64,000 nucleotides of DNA from the NCBI GenBank assembly GCA_022385755.1, contig MU278353.1, positions 1,077,000 through 1,140,999 of the forward strand, in the 5' to 3' direction. Within the stretch, counting starts at the first letter, position 1, and every line of letters starts with the position of its first letter. The stretch is from Trametopsis cervina. Taxonomy: Eukaryota > Basidiomycota > Agaricomycetes > Polyporales > Irpicaceae. Both the position numbers and the translations under genes were made by a program. The notes beneath the pieces are model-generated. The model was not told the origin of the DNA. It ran no database searches and saw nothing but the letters and a program-made list of their open reading frames with translations. Below are positions 1 to 12,191 of the stretch, piece by piece.

Positions 1-366
1 GCGTACAAAGCGTCTGCCACCACAGCCCTCGCCCCGTCAAGCTTGACTGAGGTCTTGTCTGCTAAAGATACAGAAGAGCCTTCCCCTGCCACTCAACCCG
101 TCAATTCAGACTCAAAGATGGACGTTGATTTTCCGAGGACTGTTGTACAGCCCGACGTAGATGTTGATACTCAGAGCACACATCACTCAGATCCGGGTCC
201 GAAATCCAAGGATCTCCCTCTCAAACCACCTTCTCCCGCGTTTGCTGCTCCTGTGCTTCCTCATCCGACTCAGCCCAAATCGTCACGTCCTCCTATAGCT
301 GCACCGCCACCTGCAGTACAATCTCATGATGATGAAAAAGAGGAGGGCGAGCTCAGTGATGAGTAG
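1..366 (+). CDS. 3' end of an unknown gene (partial)
   Basis: The reading frame is open from the first base of the window and stops at TAG 364-366, so the start and most of the gene lie to the left. The visible 121 residues are Pro/Ser/Asp-rich and look disordered. There is an acidic stretch around MDVDF and DVDVDT, a proline-rich block, and the acidic end KEEGELSDE. Such acidic tails are common in nuclear and RNA-associated fungal proteins, but no domain is visible and I assign no function. It lies tandem to SKI3 with about 600 bp between. Confidence 0.6.
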   Translation, partial: AYKASATTALAPSSLTEVLSAKDTEEPSPATQPVNSDSKMDVDFPRTVVQPDVDVDTQSTHHSDPGPKSKDLPLKPPSPAFAAPVLPHPTQPKSSRPPIAAPPPAVQSHDDEKEEGELSDE

Positions 367-973
367 TGTGTGGAGCGTATGTACTCTATCTATATCCTTC
401 TTCATTGATCGCTTTCACGATTGATTCTCGTATGTGCGTGGTGATATATCATTGCGACGCGCCATTGTACAGAGTTTCCTGCGTGGGTGCTGTATTGATA
501 GCTGTAGTGTTAGTCTGTCGGTATACTATTTTGTTTTTGCAGTCACATCATCGATATCTCGTCTGAAAACCAATCCAGGGAATTTACTACACGGATGGGG
601 TTGACCACAGAGTCATGAACTATACGCATTGCTGAGAATTCTTGCAGCCCCCCTGAGGCGGGCAGTTACAGAAAGACATGGTGATTATTATGGCTCTGGG
701 TTAGTTGAAGCACTGGCTTGACCGCTGCGTGACACAGTGTCACTATACATCATGACCGTCACATCGTTGTCCCATGTGGCTCGTGTTAACTCTGTCCAGC
801 ACCTCGTTCGGACACATCTTCCACAAGTACGTGTATGCAGAATTACTGTCTGATAGTGAGCTGACCTGCGGTGTCTCAAATGTTAGTTTTCGCTGCGTTA
901 TATCTGCTCTTACACATCGAAGCCGTTTACGGCTGGTGCATATTGGGGACACTCTCCCTTGCGTCACTCCGCC
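367..973. other. Intergenic, upstream gene to SKI3
   Basis: This is about 600 bp between the stop of the partial gene and the SKI3 ATG. It should hold the 3' UTR of the first gene and the SKI3 promoter. I see no convincing gene, repeat or RNA here. Confidence 0.5.
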
Positions 974-3900
974 ATGTCCGCTATCGCGAAAACCAAACTC
1001 AAGGCAGCAAGACAGGCATTGGAAAAAAAGGAGTTTGAAAAAGCTAAGAATGCATCGCTGAATGTCCTTGATTATGAGCCCGAGAATTATCTTGCGTAGG
1101 TTAAACGCCACACGCATGCTACCTGGTCCTCCGATCTTGTGGTTATCAGCTAACGTATCGGCCTTGAATAGGCATGTGTTCTTAGGAGTTGCATACCTCG
1201 AGCTTAACGATGCCCAGCAAAGCGAGCAAGTGATTTGCATGCTCGCAGAAGGTAGACGACCACAAAGCTCACCATACCATATTTAGATGTATATCAAGGC
1301 GGCGAACATACAGCCAAACCAGTATACGGCTTTCCAGGTGTGTATATCTCTCCATTGCTTGATCAAAATAAGCTCGATTATATATTGATTTTCGTGGGGA
1401 AGGGGTTAATGAAGCTGTACGATCAGAACAAGCAATTAGACAAGTATGTGGAGACCCTCGAGAAGCTCGCGCGGCTGTACTTGAAAAGGTACCTCTTACA
1501 TAAATTGCACTGGTGCATCTAACAGCTATATGCGTGGTGTTCCTGCTAGCAATGACGCTACAAAGTGTGCTGAAATGCTTCAGAAACATATCGAACATCA
1601 GCGAAATAATGGCTCAGCCACGGAGGTATGAGAATCGGCCATTGTACTTATCATTTCTCACTCCCTTAACATAGCTGGTGGATGCGTTGATGTTGTTACT
1701 GCCCGATTCGGCCTATTACGATCTCCTTTCAGAGCTGCCTCCGCCGGACGCAACAAACCCAGATGCAACGACTACCTTCCTTGTGCAGTCTACCATACAC
1801 AACTCTCTTCCCATTCTCGAGGAGATAGTCTCTATTCTAGAGAAACACGAGAATGACGTGTTTACGAAGGAAGTGAATAACCGCAGGACGCGTCTCAAGG
1901 CTCCCAGTCTAGAGGCTGTAAAGAATGAAGTAGGCTGTGAAGTGTGGGGCTCCTCGCGAGTACGTGTCATGCAATCTTACAGTCTCATCAACCTCACATT
2001 TGGATGAATGCAGCTGCCAAAGCTGTACCAGGAAATAATGAGCCATCCAAACGCTTCTGACGACCTGCGCCGCTCAACTGAAGCCAAGCTTTTGCAGCAT
2101 AAACAAAACCTGATGTATGCCCTCACAGGTGAAAATAACGCTGCCCAGAGGCAGAAGCTATCAGAGGAGATACAGGAACTGATCAGCGGTATTGTGCTCC
2201 TCAACATTCCGAATGAGCCAGCCTGGAGCATGTACATCGAGGGAACGAATGCTGCTTCGATAGGTAAATGTGGTCTTGAGTCTATGACATAAACCCCTGC
2301 TTAATCCTGCATAGAGGAATACAACTTCGACATTCTGTTCCGATATATCAAGCTATTCCCGGTATCCCCATTAGCAAATTTGCTCTCTGCGTACTTCTTG
2401 TATGCCCACATCACGGATAAGGATTCAGAGGGGAAGGAGTCATCTGCAGAAGGAGATTCCGAAGAGGACTACGCGAAGGCGATCTGGGTATGTCCTGTCA
2501 GTCGCTTCACCATTCAAAAGTTCTGATATACAGGCAGAAATTGGCTATTGATTTACCGACGTCCATACTGGCTAATAGGATAGCAGCTCAAGTCTATCAG
2601 AACGAAGAAGACTTCAAGGCGGCTGTGACCGCTGCAGAGAAAGGGCTGGAGCTGGTGATCCGCGAAGAACGAAGTCGTGTCCTAATGCTTCCCCGGCAAG
2701 TGACATGTGTCGGAAATCTATGCGCCAACGCTGATGTTATCATGTCCTCATAGTGTGCGATTGGGCCTGAAAGTGATATTAGGTACAGCCCTGGTGCATC
2801 TTTTCCCACCCAAGCACCACACCCGCGCTCTACGGATCGTCGACGAGGTTCTGGCGGAAGATGAAACGAATATTGAATGTTTGATGGGTCGCGGATTTAT
2901 TTTGCAATATGCGAAGAGATGGGACGACGCCCGTTCAGTGTTTCTCAAGGTCTCCGACCTTCTCCCAGATGATGTGTCCGACGGATTGCGAGCACGAGAG
3001 GAAGCTGCTTGGTGCCAAGCTCAAGCCCATGACCCAGATTTGGCCTCTCACGAACTCAAGGACGTTGTGCACATCCTTGACCCACAAGAGGGGCGTGAGA
3101 ATGATAAAGCTAGGTGCTGGTGGCGGCTTGGTAAATGCCAGTGGGATTTAGCCGGTACGACCCATAAATCTTGCTTCATCCCATATTACTTAACTGTAAT
3201 AGATAACGAAAGCCGTGAAGAAGCGTACAAATCATTTATCGCATCGTTACAGCGGTATCCCAACTTCGCTCCAGCATTCACCTCCCTTGGCTTTTATTAC
3301 TTAGAGTTTGCATCGCCACCAGATCCGAACCGTGCCTCCAAATGTTTCCAGAAAGCCTTCGAGCTGGACCCCAGAGAAGCCGAAGCAGCGCGCAAGTTGG
3401 CGGAAGGTTTTGCCGAGGAGCATGAATGGGACCTTGTCGAGGTAGTTGCTCGGCGGACTATACAAGGCGAAGGCGGTGTGGAAGGAGGCTTAGATACCGT
3501 TGCGACCAGCAGATTCCAACCGCTCAACGCATGGGCATGGAAAGCTATCGGTATAGTCGAATTGGTCAGTGTTCTCACCGTTCTAGCTGATAGCCACTGA
3601 TGTCTTTTGACAGACTCGACGCCGCCATGCTCCCGCTATTTCAGCCTTTCAGGTTGCGTTGCGGTCTGAGCCTGATGACGCAGTTTTGTGGCTACGGCTC
3701 GGCGAAGCGTACAGCAAGGCCGCACGTCTGGCTCCCGCTCTCAAAGCCTTGGAACGCGCGCATGAGCTGGACCCTACAGACTGGAAATGTTCATATTTCC
3801 TCGCCGAGGTCCATCGACAATCGGGGCAATACCAGGAGGCAATCGACAAGTTTACGCAGATACTGTCGGAAACACCGTCCGAGCTATCGGTACTTCTCTC

Positions 3901-6063
3901 ACTTGCGCAAACTCATTTAGACCGTGGAAGAGCGGACAAGGCTGCAGGCTTCTCCGCCAGAGCTGAGGCATCATTCATTTCCGCTGTATGTGTGATACTG
4001 GACGGTCTAGACGTCAGTCCTGGCTTCAGGCGGATCGCATGGAAAATTGCATCTGATGCATTGTATGAGCTATGTCAACTCCCTCTGTTTGTCGATACAG
4101 AAGCTCTCACCTCGGCCGTGCAAAGGACGATCCCTCTGGTCATCACTCATCCTCTTGAGCGACTTTCACCACTCATTTCTGTCCCACCAATCTTGAAAGA
4201 CGCGTCTGACAAGGCCATATCCCAGTTCGTGCTCGAGACGGTCTTATGCTCGTACAGCTACCGTCTGTCACTGGGGTCGCTAGACAGCACTGCAGCAGCC
4301 AGCGCATCCTATGACCTTGGCGTCGCCTTGAATTTATATTCGTACCACTCTAAAGACTCAGAGATAAGAGAAAATATCAACAAAGAAGCAATACGGTGTT
4401 TCAAAGACTCAATCGCACTCGATCCCCTCGAGGACCGCTATTGGGTCTCTTTGGCAAACAGTTACTTTGATTCTCATCCGAGGCTGGCTCAACATGCGTT
4501 CACAAAAGCTTTAGAGCTTGATTCCAAGGTCAGTACTGTGACCCCCCACGTTTGCCCTCGGAACACTGACTGAGACTGCGCAGAATTTCATCACATGGAC
4601 GAGCTTAGGGCTCTTCTACTTGTATCATTCTGACGGAGAATTGGCAAAACAATCCTTCAACAAGGCTCAAGTTCTGGACCCTGATTATTCCTTGGCGTGG
4701 GTGGGACAGGGTGTTCTTGCTGCTGCGGAAGGACGCAACGCAGAAGCTAATGCTTTGTTTGAGCATGCCGTTGGCCTTACAGCACTGGTGGTATGTCCTT
4801 TGGTTTTAGTAATGTCAGCGCTGCCACTCACCAAAGTTAGCCGGAAGCGGACTTTGCCTTTGCAAAACAGTCTCTCGATACGATTAATCAGGGAACCGCT
4901 CGAACCAGGGCACCAACGCGTGTGGAAACTTTACTTCCTGCGTTCTTCGCCATCGACCGATACTCGAAACAGCGACCCCATGACGCAACAGGATTACATC
5001 TCCTCGGACTTGCCTGCGAAGGGATCGGCCACCTGGATCTCGCTATTTCCACAGTAGAAAAAGCGATATCTTTGTTAGAAGCCGAATATGAGGAGACGGA
5101 GGATGCTATCACCGAGCGGAGGTTCACGATCGCACACCTCAACGTGGCTAGAATGCGATTAGCGGCTGGAAAGTATGACGAGGCGTCAGAATCCTACCAA
5201 ATAGCAATGGGGCTGCTTGCCGAACCAGATGATACATCCGGCGCTGCATTACTTGCGCAGGCTCATCTTGGTCTCGGGCTCACACAGCTGTGCTTAGGTG
5301 ATGCAACACAGGCGATATCATCCTTTGAGGCAGCTTCGGAGGTCGCTGTAGATGACATGCAGTCGAGAGGACATGCTCAGGTACTCCTTGCGCAAACCCT
5401 GTGGTCGTTGGGCACGGAAGACGGGCAAGAAGCAGCCAAGACACAATTGTTGCAAAGGTGCTGTAGATGGATCAAGCCTCGTTCAATCTGCTGATCTCTA
5501 CACTTTAGCATTGACAACGACCCCGACAATTTGATGGCCATAAACACACTTGCAGGGATGGGCATCTTGACAGACGACGATAGTCTTCTTGATGCTGCTC
5601 TATCAGAAATGCTGGCTCTTTCCGTCGATGAAAGACAGCTGCGTGATCCGGAGGGGAGGGTGACATACTTGTTAACACAGCACCACCTTGCTCAGGTAAC
5701 CATGATTTACTCCTTGGATTGCGTCGGTACTCACTTTTGTGAACACCTGCACATTAGGGTAACACTCGTAAAGCGCTATCTGTCGCTCAGAAGGCGGTAG
5801 TACATGAACCTTCCAGCCCAAGAGAGCGTGCAGCACTCACACGGCTAGCACTACAGCAGGGCGACATTGCATCCGCACAGGTGATCCTAGGCTGTTCCGA
5901 TATCCACCTCAAGGACTCTTTCGGGCTGAGGGCTCTCGTAGAAGCACGTAATAGTTTAGAGTCTGCCACGTCGCATGCAACCAGTGCAGTTTTCCGTGCA
6001 CCTTGGGACCGGTCCAACTGGCAGGTCCTCGCCTATTGTCGCTCCGGCTCCGTCCAACGATAA
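974..6063 (+). CDS. SKI3: Superkiller complex subunit Ski3 (TTC37-like TPR protein)
   Basis: Ski3 is the TPR scaffold of the cytoplasmic Ski complex (Ski2-Ski3-Ski8), which feeds mRNA into the exosome for 3'-5' decay and non-stop or stalled-ribosome clearance. The start at 974 gives MSAIAKTKLKAARQALEKKE, the usual Ski3 N-terminal TPR helix. Exon 1 ends at 1095 (GC|GTAGGT) and rejoins near 1168 to give HVFLGVAYLELND. Many later exons encode TPR pairs, for example LMGRGFILQYAKRWDDA, FTSLGFYYLEFA, ALKALERAHELDPTDWK, LAWVGQGVLAAAEGRNAEA and LHLLGLACEGIGHLDLA. The C-terminus has the family signature APWDRSNWQVLAY, and TAA is at 6061-6063. I estimate 1,300-1,400 residues, as expected for the family. 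About 15-20 short introns break the frame; I did not fix every junction. It is convergent with the LETM1 gene (170 bp between stops). Confidence 0.93.
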
Positions 6064-6233
6064 CACCTGGATCCGGTCGAGATATCGTCAAAACCATTTC
6101 CATAGTTTATTGAAACCTTACTCCAAAACAAATCAACGGAATTGTCAGTCGAGAACGCAGGAAGGAGTTGTGATATTATACTGTGTCCTTATGTCTATGT
6201 AGAATACTGTAGGGCTGATATCAATTATAAAGT

Positions 6234-7651
6234 CTACAACCGACCTAGAGCGCTGCGCGAGATTAATACTACCCGACGAGCGATTGGGTCCGGAGGGGAC
6301 GACAGCGTCTTATTGGACGTCGAGGCTTTGTTGACTTCCGTAAGCCACCAACGGAGACGAGCTTGTTGTTGCTGGACCGACAGTCCTTCGGTAATGCTGG
6401 TAAGAGGTAGTCAGCGATCGAAAGTCTTTTGATTGCGGTCATGTTCTATAAAAAGACTGACATTCCGCGCTCGCTAAGTGCATCGGCCAGCTCAGTCGAA
6501 GTTAGTCGTGAACCTGATCCCTCATTCCAAAGTAGTGCGTCATCTTCAGCTACAGCACTGAGATGACGCCGGATCCTACGAGCCCTGAGAGTGCTAAGGC
6601 TGTAATTCGAATGACCAAGGATCCTGATAGACAGGGCAGGAACAGTCAGCTTGAAGGGCTATGCACAGGATCAGTGCACACATACCCGCTTGTGGCCACA
6701 AGGCTGGGCCCGTCTAAAAGTTGCTTCGCTTCGACCATGGAATCACCTGCTCCAATGGCTATGATACGCTCAAATACGTCCTGATTGGAACTGGCAAAAG
6801 CTTGCTGTTTTGCACGTCTTTGGCTATCAATGCGTTCCTTCTGTGTTGGCAGTATGCATGTCGACGGCAGGATGAATGGCGCGTAGAGCACAACCAACGG
6901 AATAATCTCTTCGGCTATTAGGATGATCAGTGCAAAGGGTACAAGCCTGGTGATACCATCAAAATGTGTAACAGTAAAGAAGGAATATCTTATAACTTAC
7001 TTTACGACATCCTCTTTGTATGTTCTGATAAAACGATGCTCCCATCTTGTAAGTGGAGGCCCGCCAGCCTTCACGCGAGCTTCCAAGACCTTCGCTCGTT
7101 GACGGTTCGTATTGATTAGCTTTAGCCCTCGATAATAAAATTTCTTGTGCAAGGTTTGTCATGAAAGTAACATGGAAGGGGGATGTACAACATACAAAGA
7201 GCTCCTTTGCCTGATGAAGCAATTTCCGAAATCTTCCTGCGTCGGGTGGAGGCGGTGCCAGGATACCGTGTTGAGCAGCCTCCTCTACATCGTGTTTCGC
7301 TGTCGATATAATACTTTCCTGCTTGGCCGAGTCAGCGAGTGGGGTATCCGGCTGCTTCGCAAGAGTAGCTGACGGAGGTGCTCGCTTCGTCGACGTAGTA
7401 GAACTGGGGGGATTGGACTTTACGGGCGCAGGATGGAGTTCCACCTTGCGCGCGCGCTGTTGCTGCCCTGGTATAGTAAGGTCTGCCAGCGGTGTGGCCG
7501 TGGCATCGCGCTTGTCCGTCGGTGGAAGAGGTGTGGAGTAATATCGGACGCGATACGGGGATCGTAGAGAGAAAGATGAGCAGTTTGTTGCTGAAGCTAA
7601 ATGTCGGGTCGTAAGTGAGCGGGAGACGATCCTTGAAGATGGCTGTTTCAT
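6234..7651 (-). CDS. MDM38: LETM1-domain mitochondrial inner-membrane protein (Mdm38/Letm1)
   Basis: Letm1/Mdm38 proteins sit in the mitochondrial inner membrane, support K+/H+ or Ca2+ exchange and bind mitoribosomes. The ATG at 7651 gives an Arg/Ser-rich presequence (MKQPSSRIVSRSLTTRHLAS) and RVRYYST. A Pro-rich linker leads to HGILAPPPPDAGRFRKLL, then after an intron FYYRGLKLINTNRQRAKVLE and WEHRFIRTYKEDVVK. The single membrane segment follows (LVPFALIILIAEEIIPL, then YAPFILPST). The ribosome-binding-like part continues with RRIRRHLSAVAEDDALL, LTSTELADALSERG and, after another intron, ARLRWWLTEVN, ending at the stop 6234-6236. Domain order and motifs match the family. An in-frame ATG at 7711 would add 20 residues, but the presequence argues for 7651. 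Minor uncertainty remains at intron borders. Confidence 0.92.
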
Positions 7652-8719
7652 GAGACCCGCAGTATACTGCCGAGTAGCAGACACACTGAAGTACGTTGGT
7701 TCAGCATCCATACAACATTCTGTAATGCATCACCACACGTGCCTGGCTGCCATTCCATTTCTTCTAATACCAACGATCATTCAATTATACAGCTTCCTTC
7801 CAGCCTGGAATATCTGGGCTTGCACGTGGGACTGCTCAGCGCGGAACTGACACGCGTTGTACGTGGCGGTCGGCTGTGAGTAACTTTTGGAAAAGCCTCA
7901 GTACAGGTATGCAGAGTAGGGTATTTCGACGCACTTGCAATTGACTACACAGGCGGCAGCAAGCCCTTGTATCGGCACGGAGTAGAGACTTGAGACTTCG
8001 GAGAGCTGACGAAAAAGGAGAAAGCGCCCATTGGTGGTGAGATAGAAAGAGTCACGTGATATTCAAATATCACGTTCCGCGCCAAGATCTGACTCTCACT
8101 TTACCATCTTCCGCATTACTGAAAGTAGTTTGTTCAATCATCCACTGCTTTTTCGCACCCATACGCTTACGTCCTCAACTACCAAACCTAGACATTTGTC
8201 TTTCTGCTGCAACCTATCACTCTACCAAGACTGATCAGGACACGCCAGGGTGGTATCGCAAACTCCTTGTAATCGAGAGCTGAAATAGAAGGAAAAACAT
8301 ATTCGGCCGTGTATAGGAGCCTTTCCCTCGTAGTTTACGGATGCGCTCGACATTGTACAAATTCAAGGAACTTTACTATATGCCTGTCATTTGAGATATT
8401 AGCATTACGTTACAGTGGTCGCATGGGGTGACAGCCACCTCTTAGAGAGTATTGTAGCAATTTTTCTTTTCACAATATACAGGCGAGCTATAGAATAAGT
8501 ATTGGAAACATTGACTATAGGTTCGACTATTGTGGCACTGATCGAACTACATACGCTACCATCAAATTGCCTTACTGGGGTAGCTACCCTTCAGCGCTTA
8601 TCAGCCAAATATTCAATCACACAACCACGTCTCTTCTAAGATATAACTAGGAAGGTATTCCACCCTTACTTTGTTATACTTTGTTGCACTAATTGCTCAC
8701 AACGGGTTTCGTTAGCAAT
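7652..8719. promoter_or_regulatory. Divergent intergenic region LETM1 / MED27
   Basis: This is 1,068 bp between the start codons of two divergent genes, so it must contain both promoters. No gene is supported. It holds a perfect 22-bp inverted repeat at 8054-8075, listed separately. The MED27-proximal half is AT-rich. Confidence 0.5.
8054..8075. promoter_or_regulatory. Perfect 22-bp palindrome with embedded CACGTG
   Basis: Two 10-base arms (ACGTGATATT and its exact reverse complement) surround the 2-base spacer CA. With the preceding C the left arm also forms CACGTG (8053-8058), the bHLH E-box core. The dyad lies about 400 bp from the LETM1 start and 645 bp from the MED27 start. It fits a homodimeric transcription-factor site, which is an inference from symmetry alone. 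Confidence 0.45.
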
Positions 8720-9888
8720 ATGGAGCCTTCAGCATCCACCTCTGAGAAGGAGTCTACAACTCCTTTACAAGCTCTAGAAGACCAAATCACATTGCTGACG
8801 GAGCTCAATAGCAGAGTACACGACTTGCGACGAGCAACAACATTTCTACGTCCCACCACCATTCCCGTGGGTCTTAATGGGGGCGGTGGCGTTCTCCCCA
8901 TCTATCAGACTCCGCCGATTCAGGACGGCTTCACCCAGCTCAAGGCTCTCTCAGAGAAAATTCGCTCTGACGCAGTACAGGATGCCCTTAAGGCCGCGAA
9001 AGAGCGTGCGTTGAAGGATCCTGGCGGGCTGAACCTCAGTAGGAAGCGAAAGCGTCCCTCAAAGCGCGTATTTTTCATGTCATTTACTATGTTCCAAATA
9101 CTGACTGGTTCCCTTGATGATTATTCCGGATCGCAGACGTCCATTAACGCCAGAACCGCCTCAATCTTTCCGTTCATTTCGTCCCAAAAGCACGTCGCTA
9201 TTCCCACCGGATGACAACTTGTCTACTCCGCCTCTCCGCCTGAACACTCTAGTGGCTTATTTGAGAGAACATAACAAATCCAACCGCTCTCGCTTGCAGA
9301 TTTGGACGGCCACCGCACAGGCTCACGATCGTAGTCTACCTGATCCATTGGTCATCCGCTTTATTGTTTCGGACGTATTCATTGTCTATCTCATGGTAGG
9401 CACCACGGGCTCTGACTCAACCCTCGTGGTTGAGAGTGCCACAGCCTTCGGCTCTCGAGAAAAGGTGAGTGGTCCTCACGCCACAAATGGTTGGAGCCCT
9501 GGTGCTAATAATAGTGGGACATCGCCTTCAGAAGCCCCCTCATACGCAATCAGAGTTCATTGTGTTCCAAAGACTCTCTCAGCATTTGGCGAAGATGCTT
9601 CAATCCAAGCCACAAGCTTCTTTCCAGCTCGTGATGGTGAGTACCTATTTTCAAGATGATTACCCCACAAACTTTGGTTACGCTCTACTGGAAATTCATA
9701 CTGGATTTTTACTTGCATAGCAATTACTTTCTTCCTACGAGGATCTGTTCATTCGGCCGTGTACTGCCTGTCGGCGAGTTATCTCAACGGAAGGGCATAT
9801 TCCGCCTGTAGTGCGTAAGTGGCTGGAGGCCGAGACGAACGGCGAAAAGGGCCAATGGGACGCCAGACACCCCGTCTGTGACCAATGA
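8720..9888 (+). CDS. MED27: Mediator complex subunit 27 (MED27)
   Basis: Med27 is a tail-module subunit of Mediator, the co-activator linking DNA-bound activators to RNA polymerase II. The first ATG after the upstream stop-free stretch is at 8720. The N-terminus (LQALEDQITLLTELNSRVHD LRR) is the conserved helix, followed by IYQTPPIQDGFTQLKALSEK, a basic patch RKRKRPSKR, and RPKSTSLFPPDDN. The next exon has LRLNTLVAYLREHN and ends at a GTGAGT near 9465. Later exons give FIVFQRLSQHLAKMLQ and LLSSYEDLFIRPCTACRRVI, the C-terminal Cys/His zinc-ribbon-like signature of fungal Med27, with HIPPVVRKWLEA before TGA 9886-9888. The donor/acceptor between about 9067 and 9137 does not join in a clean phase by eye, so that junction is unresolved. 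Confidence 0.87.
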
Positions 9889-11012
9889 AGACATGTCTGT
9901 TTCAGTACACTCGACGTACCCTATATGTGATGTTGATCTTGTCATCAGTAATGTATTATACTTTCTACTTAGACTTTCGAGGCATCTCGCACCTCAAACA
10001 TTACACCGTGCTGTACCAGTGAGGAGCGGCGGCCATGTAATTCCCGAGGCTATGTAAGAAGTCGACGCTTTTGCTAGAAGCTCTACTGAGACGTGGTTTT
10101 AAACCAGGTCTTGCGCAAGGGTTCTTTCAACACCGTTTCGCTCTCGACGAGAATCTTCGTCTCCTTTATCGCAGCGAACTGCTCATTACCAAGTTCGTTG
10201 CTTTTGATCATCACGGTAATGGACATGAATTACACCTTGAGGCGAGGAAGGGCATGAGTGTGATTGTGCATTATGGGACGGCAAAAGCATGTGATTCCAG
10301 GGCGGTTGCATAGAGGGCCCGTTTCGTTTTGTTCAGGCATGAGCAATGTAGAAGGAGAGGTGTACGATAATAACGGGACACATATCTTGGCTAGCATTAT
10401 ACTCTTCCCCTACTTTCTACAACTCATATTCGCGTCGTCTCCCCATCTCGCCAATTAGACATACGTCTAACAGCTGCAGAACATGTAAATCCAGTACACA
10501 CATACGCGTTTCGTCTTAACTTTACTCGCTTCGGGTTCGTAAAACGCCGGTTCTCCTGGAAATACCAGATAACGCGCCATCCAATCTTGCGACAAACCAG
10601 CACAGCAATTAGTAAGCTAAGCAAAGCATATCCCGAGGTAGCGGTCTTTGTGAGGGTGCAGGCCTAAGAAAGATGCACCTCATAACTTAGGGGCTACTCT
10701 CAATAACCCTCTGCATATGCTTCATAACGTTGGTATGCGAAGAGCAGCCAGTTGTCAGGACGGAATGCGGGGTGCTGCGCGGTGCAGACGACACCGGTAG
10801 CAAGACTGATCTGTCAGCACAGCACCGGTGACTTCAGCTTTGTCCTCAAGACGAATGGATTTCGTGCTTCTTCGTAATCCACAGTTGGATAAGATATCGG
10901 GATGTGGTAGGCTTGGCCTTTAAATACGAGCAGTCCGAACGGTTTCAGGTTGAGACTCTGTACTTGCGTTGAAGTTTTCGTGAACCACAGGTTGGGTTAA
11001 TCCAAGGCCATA
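9889..11012. other. Intergenic MED27 / SDR
   Basis: This is 1.1 kb with no recognisable gene. An 80-codon open frame at 10071-10313 (+) has no recognisable motif and is not called. The right end should hold the SDR promoter. Confidence 0.45.
10919..10926 (+). promoter_or_regulatory. TATA-like element of the SDR gene
   Basis: TTTAAATA lies about 90 bp upstream of the SDR ATG, in the usual position range for a fungal TATA element. The assignment is by sequence and position only. Confidence 0.35.
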
Positions 11013-12191
11013 ATGTCGCCCCGCCCAGTTATTGTAATCGCAGGCATTGGCAACGGCACCGGTATGTCCATGTATCTCCAATCATACAGGAATTGTTGAT
11101 GACGCCAAACACAGGTACCGGTGGACACACTGCGTCAGGAAACTTAGATCTGTCACCACTTACATTTACTGATGATCATCCAGACGTGCGTTCTCAAAGG
11201 AGCTTGGATATGTGACGGCTTTAATTGCCAAGAATAAAGACAACCTCGAGAGTCTGGCCAGCGAGATCAAGCAATCCGGCGGAGATGTGCGTCGCTGCAG
11301 CATTCTTCTCCAGAGTTGTAGCTGCTAATGCCAATGCCTACATCTGTCAATAGGCTATCTACTATGCCGTCCCGGAATACACATATGAGGAGATGGAGAA
11401 GGCCTTCGCATACTTCCAGGAGCAGCTACCAAACGACGAGATTCGGGCTGCACTCTGGAACGTCACCGAAGCCGTCCGCAAGCCGTTTCTTGAGATGAAG
11501 AAGGAAGAAATACAGAAGATGACCGACGCTGATCTTGTCGCCGGGTTTGGCTTTGCTCAACAGGCCGTGAGGATCTTCAAGAAGAATGAGTACGTGCTCA
11601 TGGTTGCTTACTGCTGCCGTCCAATGCCTGAGGTTTTGTCATGTGCTAGGGTGAACGAAAATGGCAAGAGAGGCTTCCTCGCTTTCACTAGTGCCACGGG
11701 GGCTAAACGAGGATCACCGAACTGCACAATCTCATCCCCAGGAAAATTCGCTATACGGGGCCTCTCCCAGAGTATAGCCAAGGAGCTGAAAGGAGACGAT
11801 ATACATGTGGGTGACGAGTGTCGCCGGATTGATTTGCTTTGCTGAGGGTTAATGCAGGTCTCACATGCAATCATCGATGGGATGATACTCACTGAGCGGT
11901 GGAAATTTGCTTTCGGCGACGAATGGTACGCCAAGAGAGCACAGGACGAGCGAACCCGTGTCCATCCGGCCAGCATAGCGAAGGTAACTACCAACTTCAG
12001 CTTGATTTCTTTGTTCTGGGGCTCACGGTGTTCCGGTGTCCAGGCGTACGTTTATCTCGCACAGCAGGACCCTTCTGCTTGGACCTGGGAGCTTGACTGT
12101 AAGTGCTATGGATATATGGAGAGAACATAAATGTCGAACTGACATGCGGTCTTTTATAGTGCGCCCTTCGTATGAAACTTGGACCTGGTAG
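11013..12191 (+). CDS. Atypical short-chain dehydrogenase/reductase (SDR)
   Basis: A Rossmann-fold NAD(P)-binding protein. Exon 1 (ATG 11013) reads MSPRPVIVIAGIGNGTG. A short second exon and an acceptor near 11184 complete the glycine-rich cofactor loop as GNGTGTGGHTARAFSKELGY. Later exons give YVTALIAKNKDNLESLAS, LWNVTEAVRKPF (an N-A-G-like position), GFLAFTSATGAKRGSPN, GKFAIRGLSQSIAKEL, VSHAIIDGMI and AYVYLAQQDPSAWTWELDLR before TAG 12189-12191. In classical SDRs the catalytic motif is YxxxK. Here it reads SSPGK, so the Tyr is replaced by Ser while the Lys remains. That occurs in a known branch of fungal and bacterial SDR-like proteins of unknown substrate. The reaction is therefore not assigned. 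It is convergent with the zinc-finger gene. Confidence 0.85.

Noticed and set aside
743..1240. 165-codon open frame on the minus strand across the SKI3 start
   Set aside because: It overlaps the well supported first SKI3 exons in antisense, has no motif, and its composition looks like a reverse-strand shadow.
8510..8560. GGTTCGACTAT, tRNA B-box-like
   Set aside because: No matching A-box or acceptor stem at the right distance; no cloverleaf could be drawn.
10071..10313. 80-codon plus-strand frame (LRRGFKPGLAQGFFQHRF)
   Set aside because: No recognisable domain, no neighbouring exons that join in phase, and not needed to explain the spacing.
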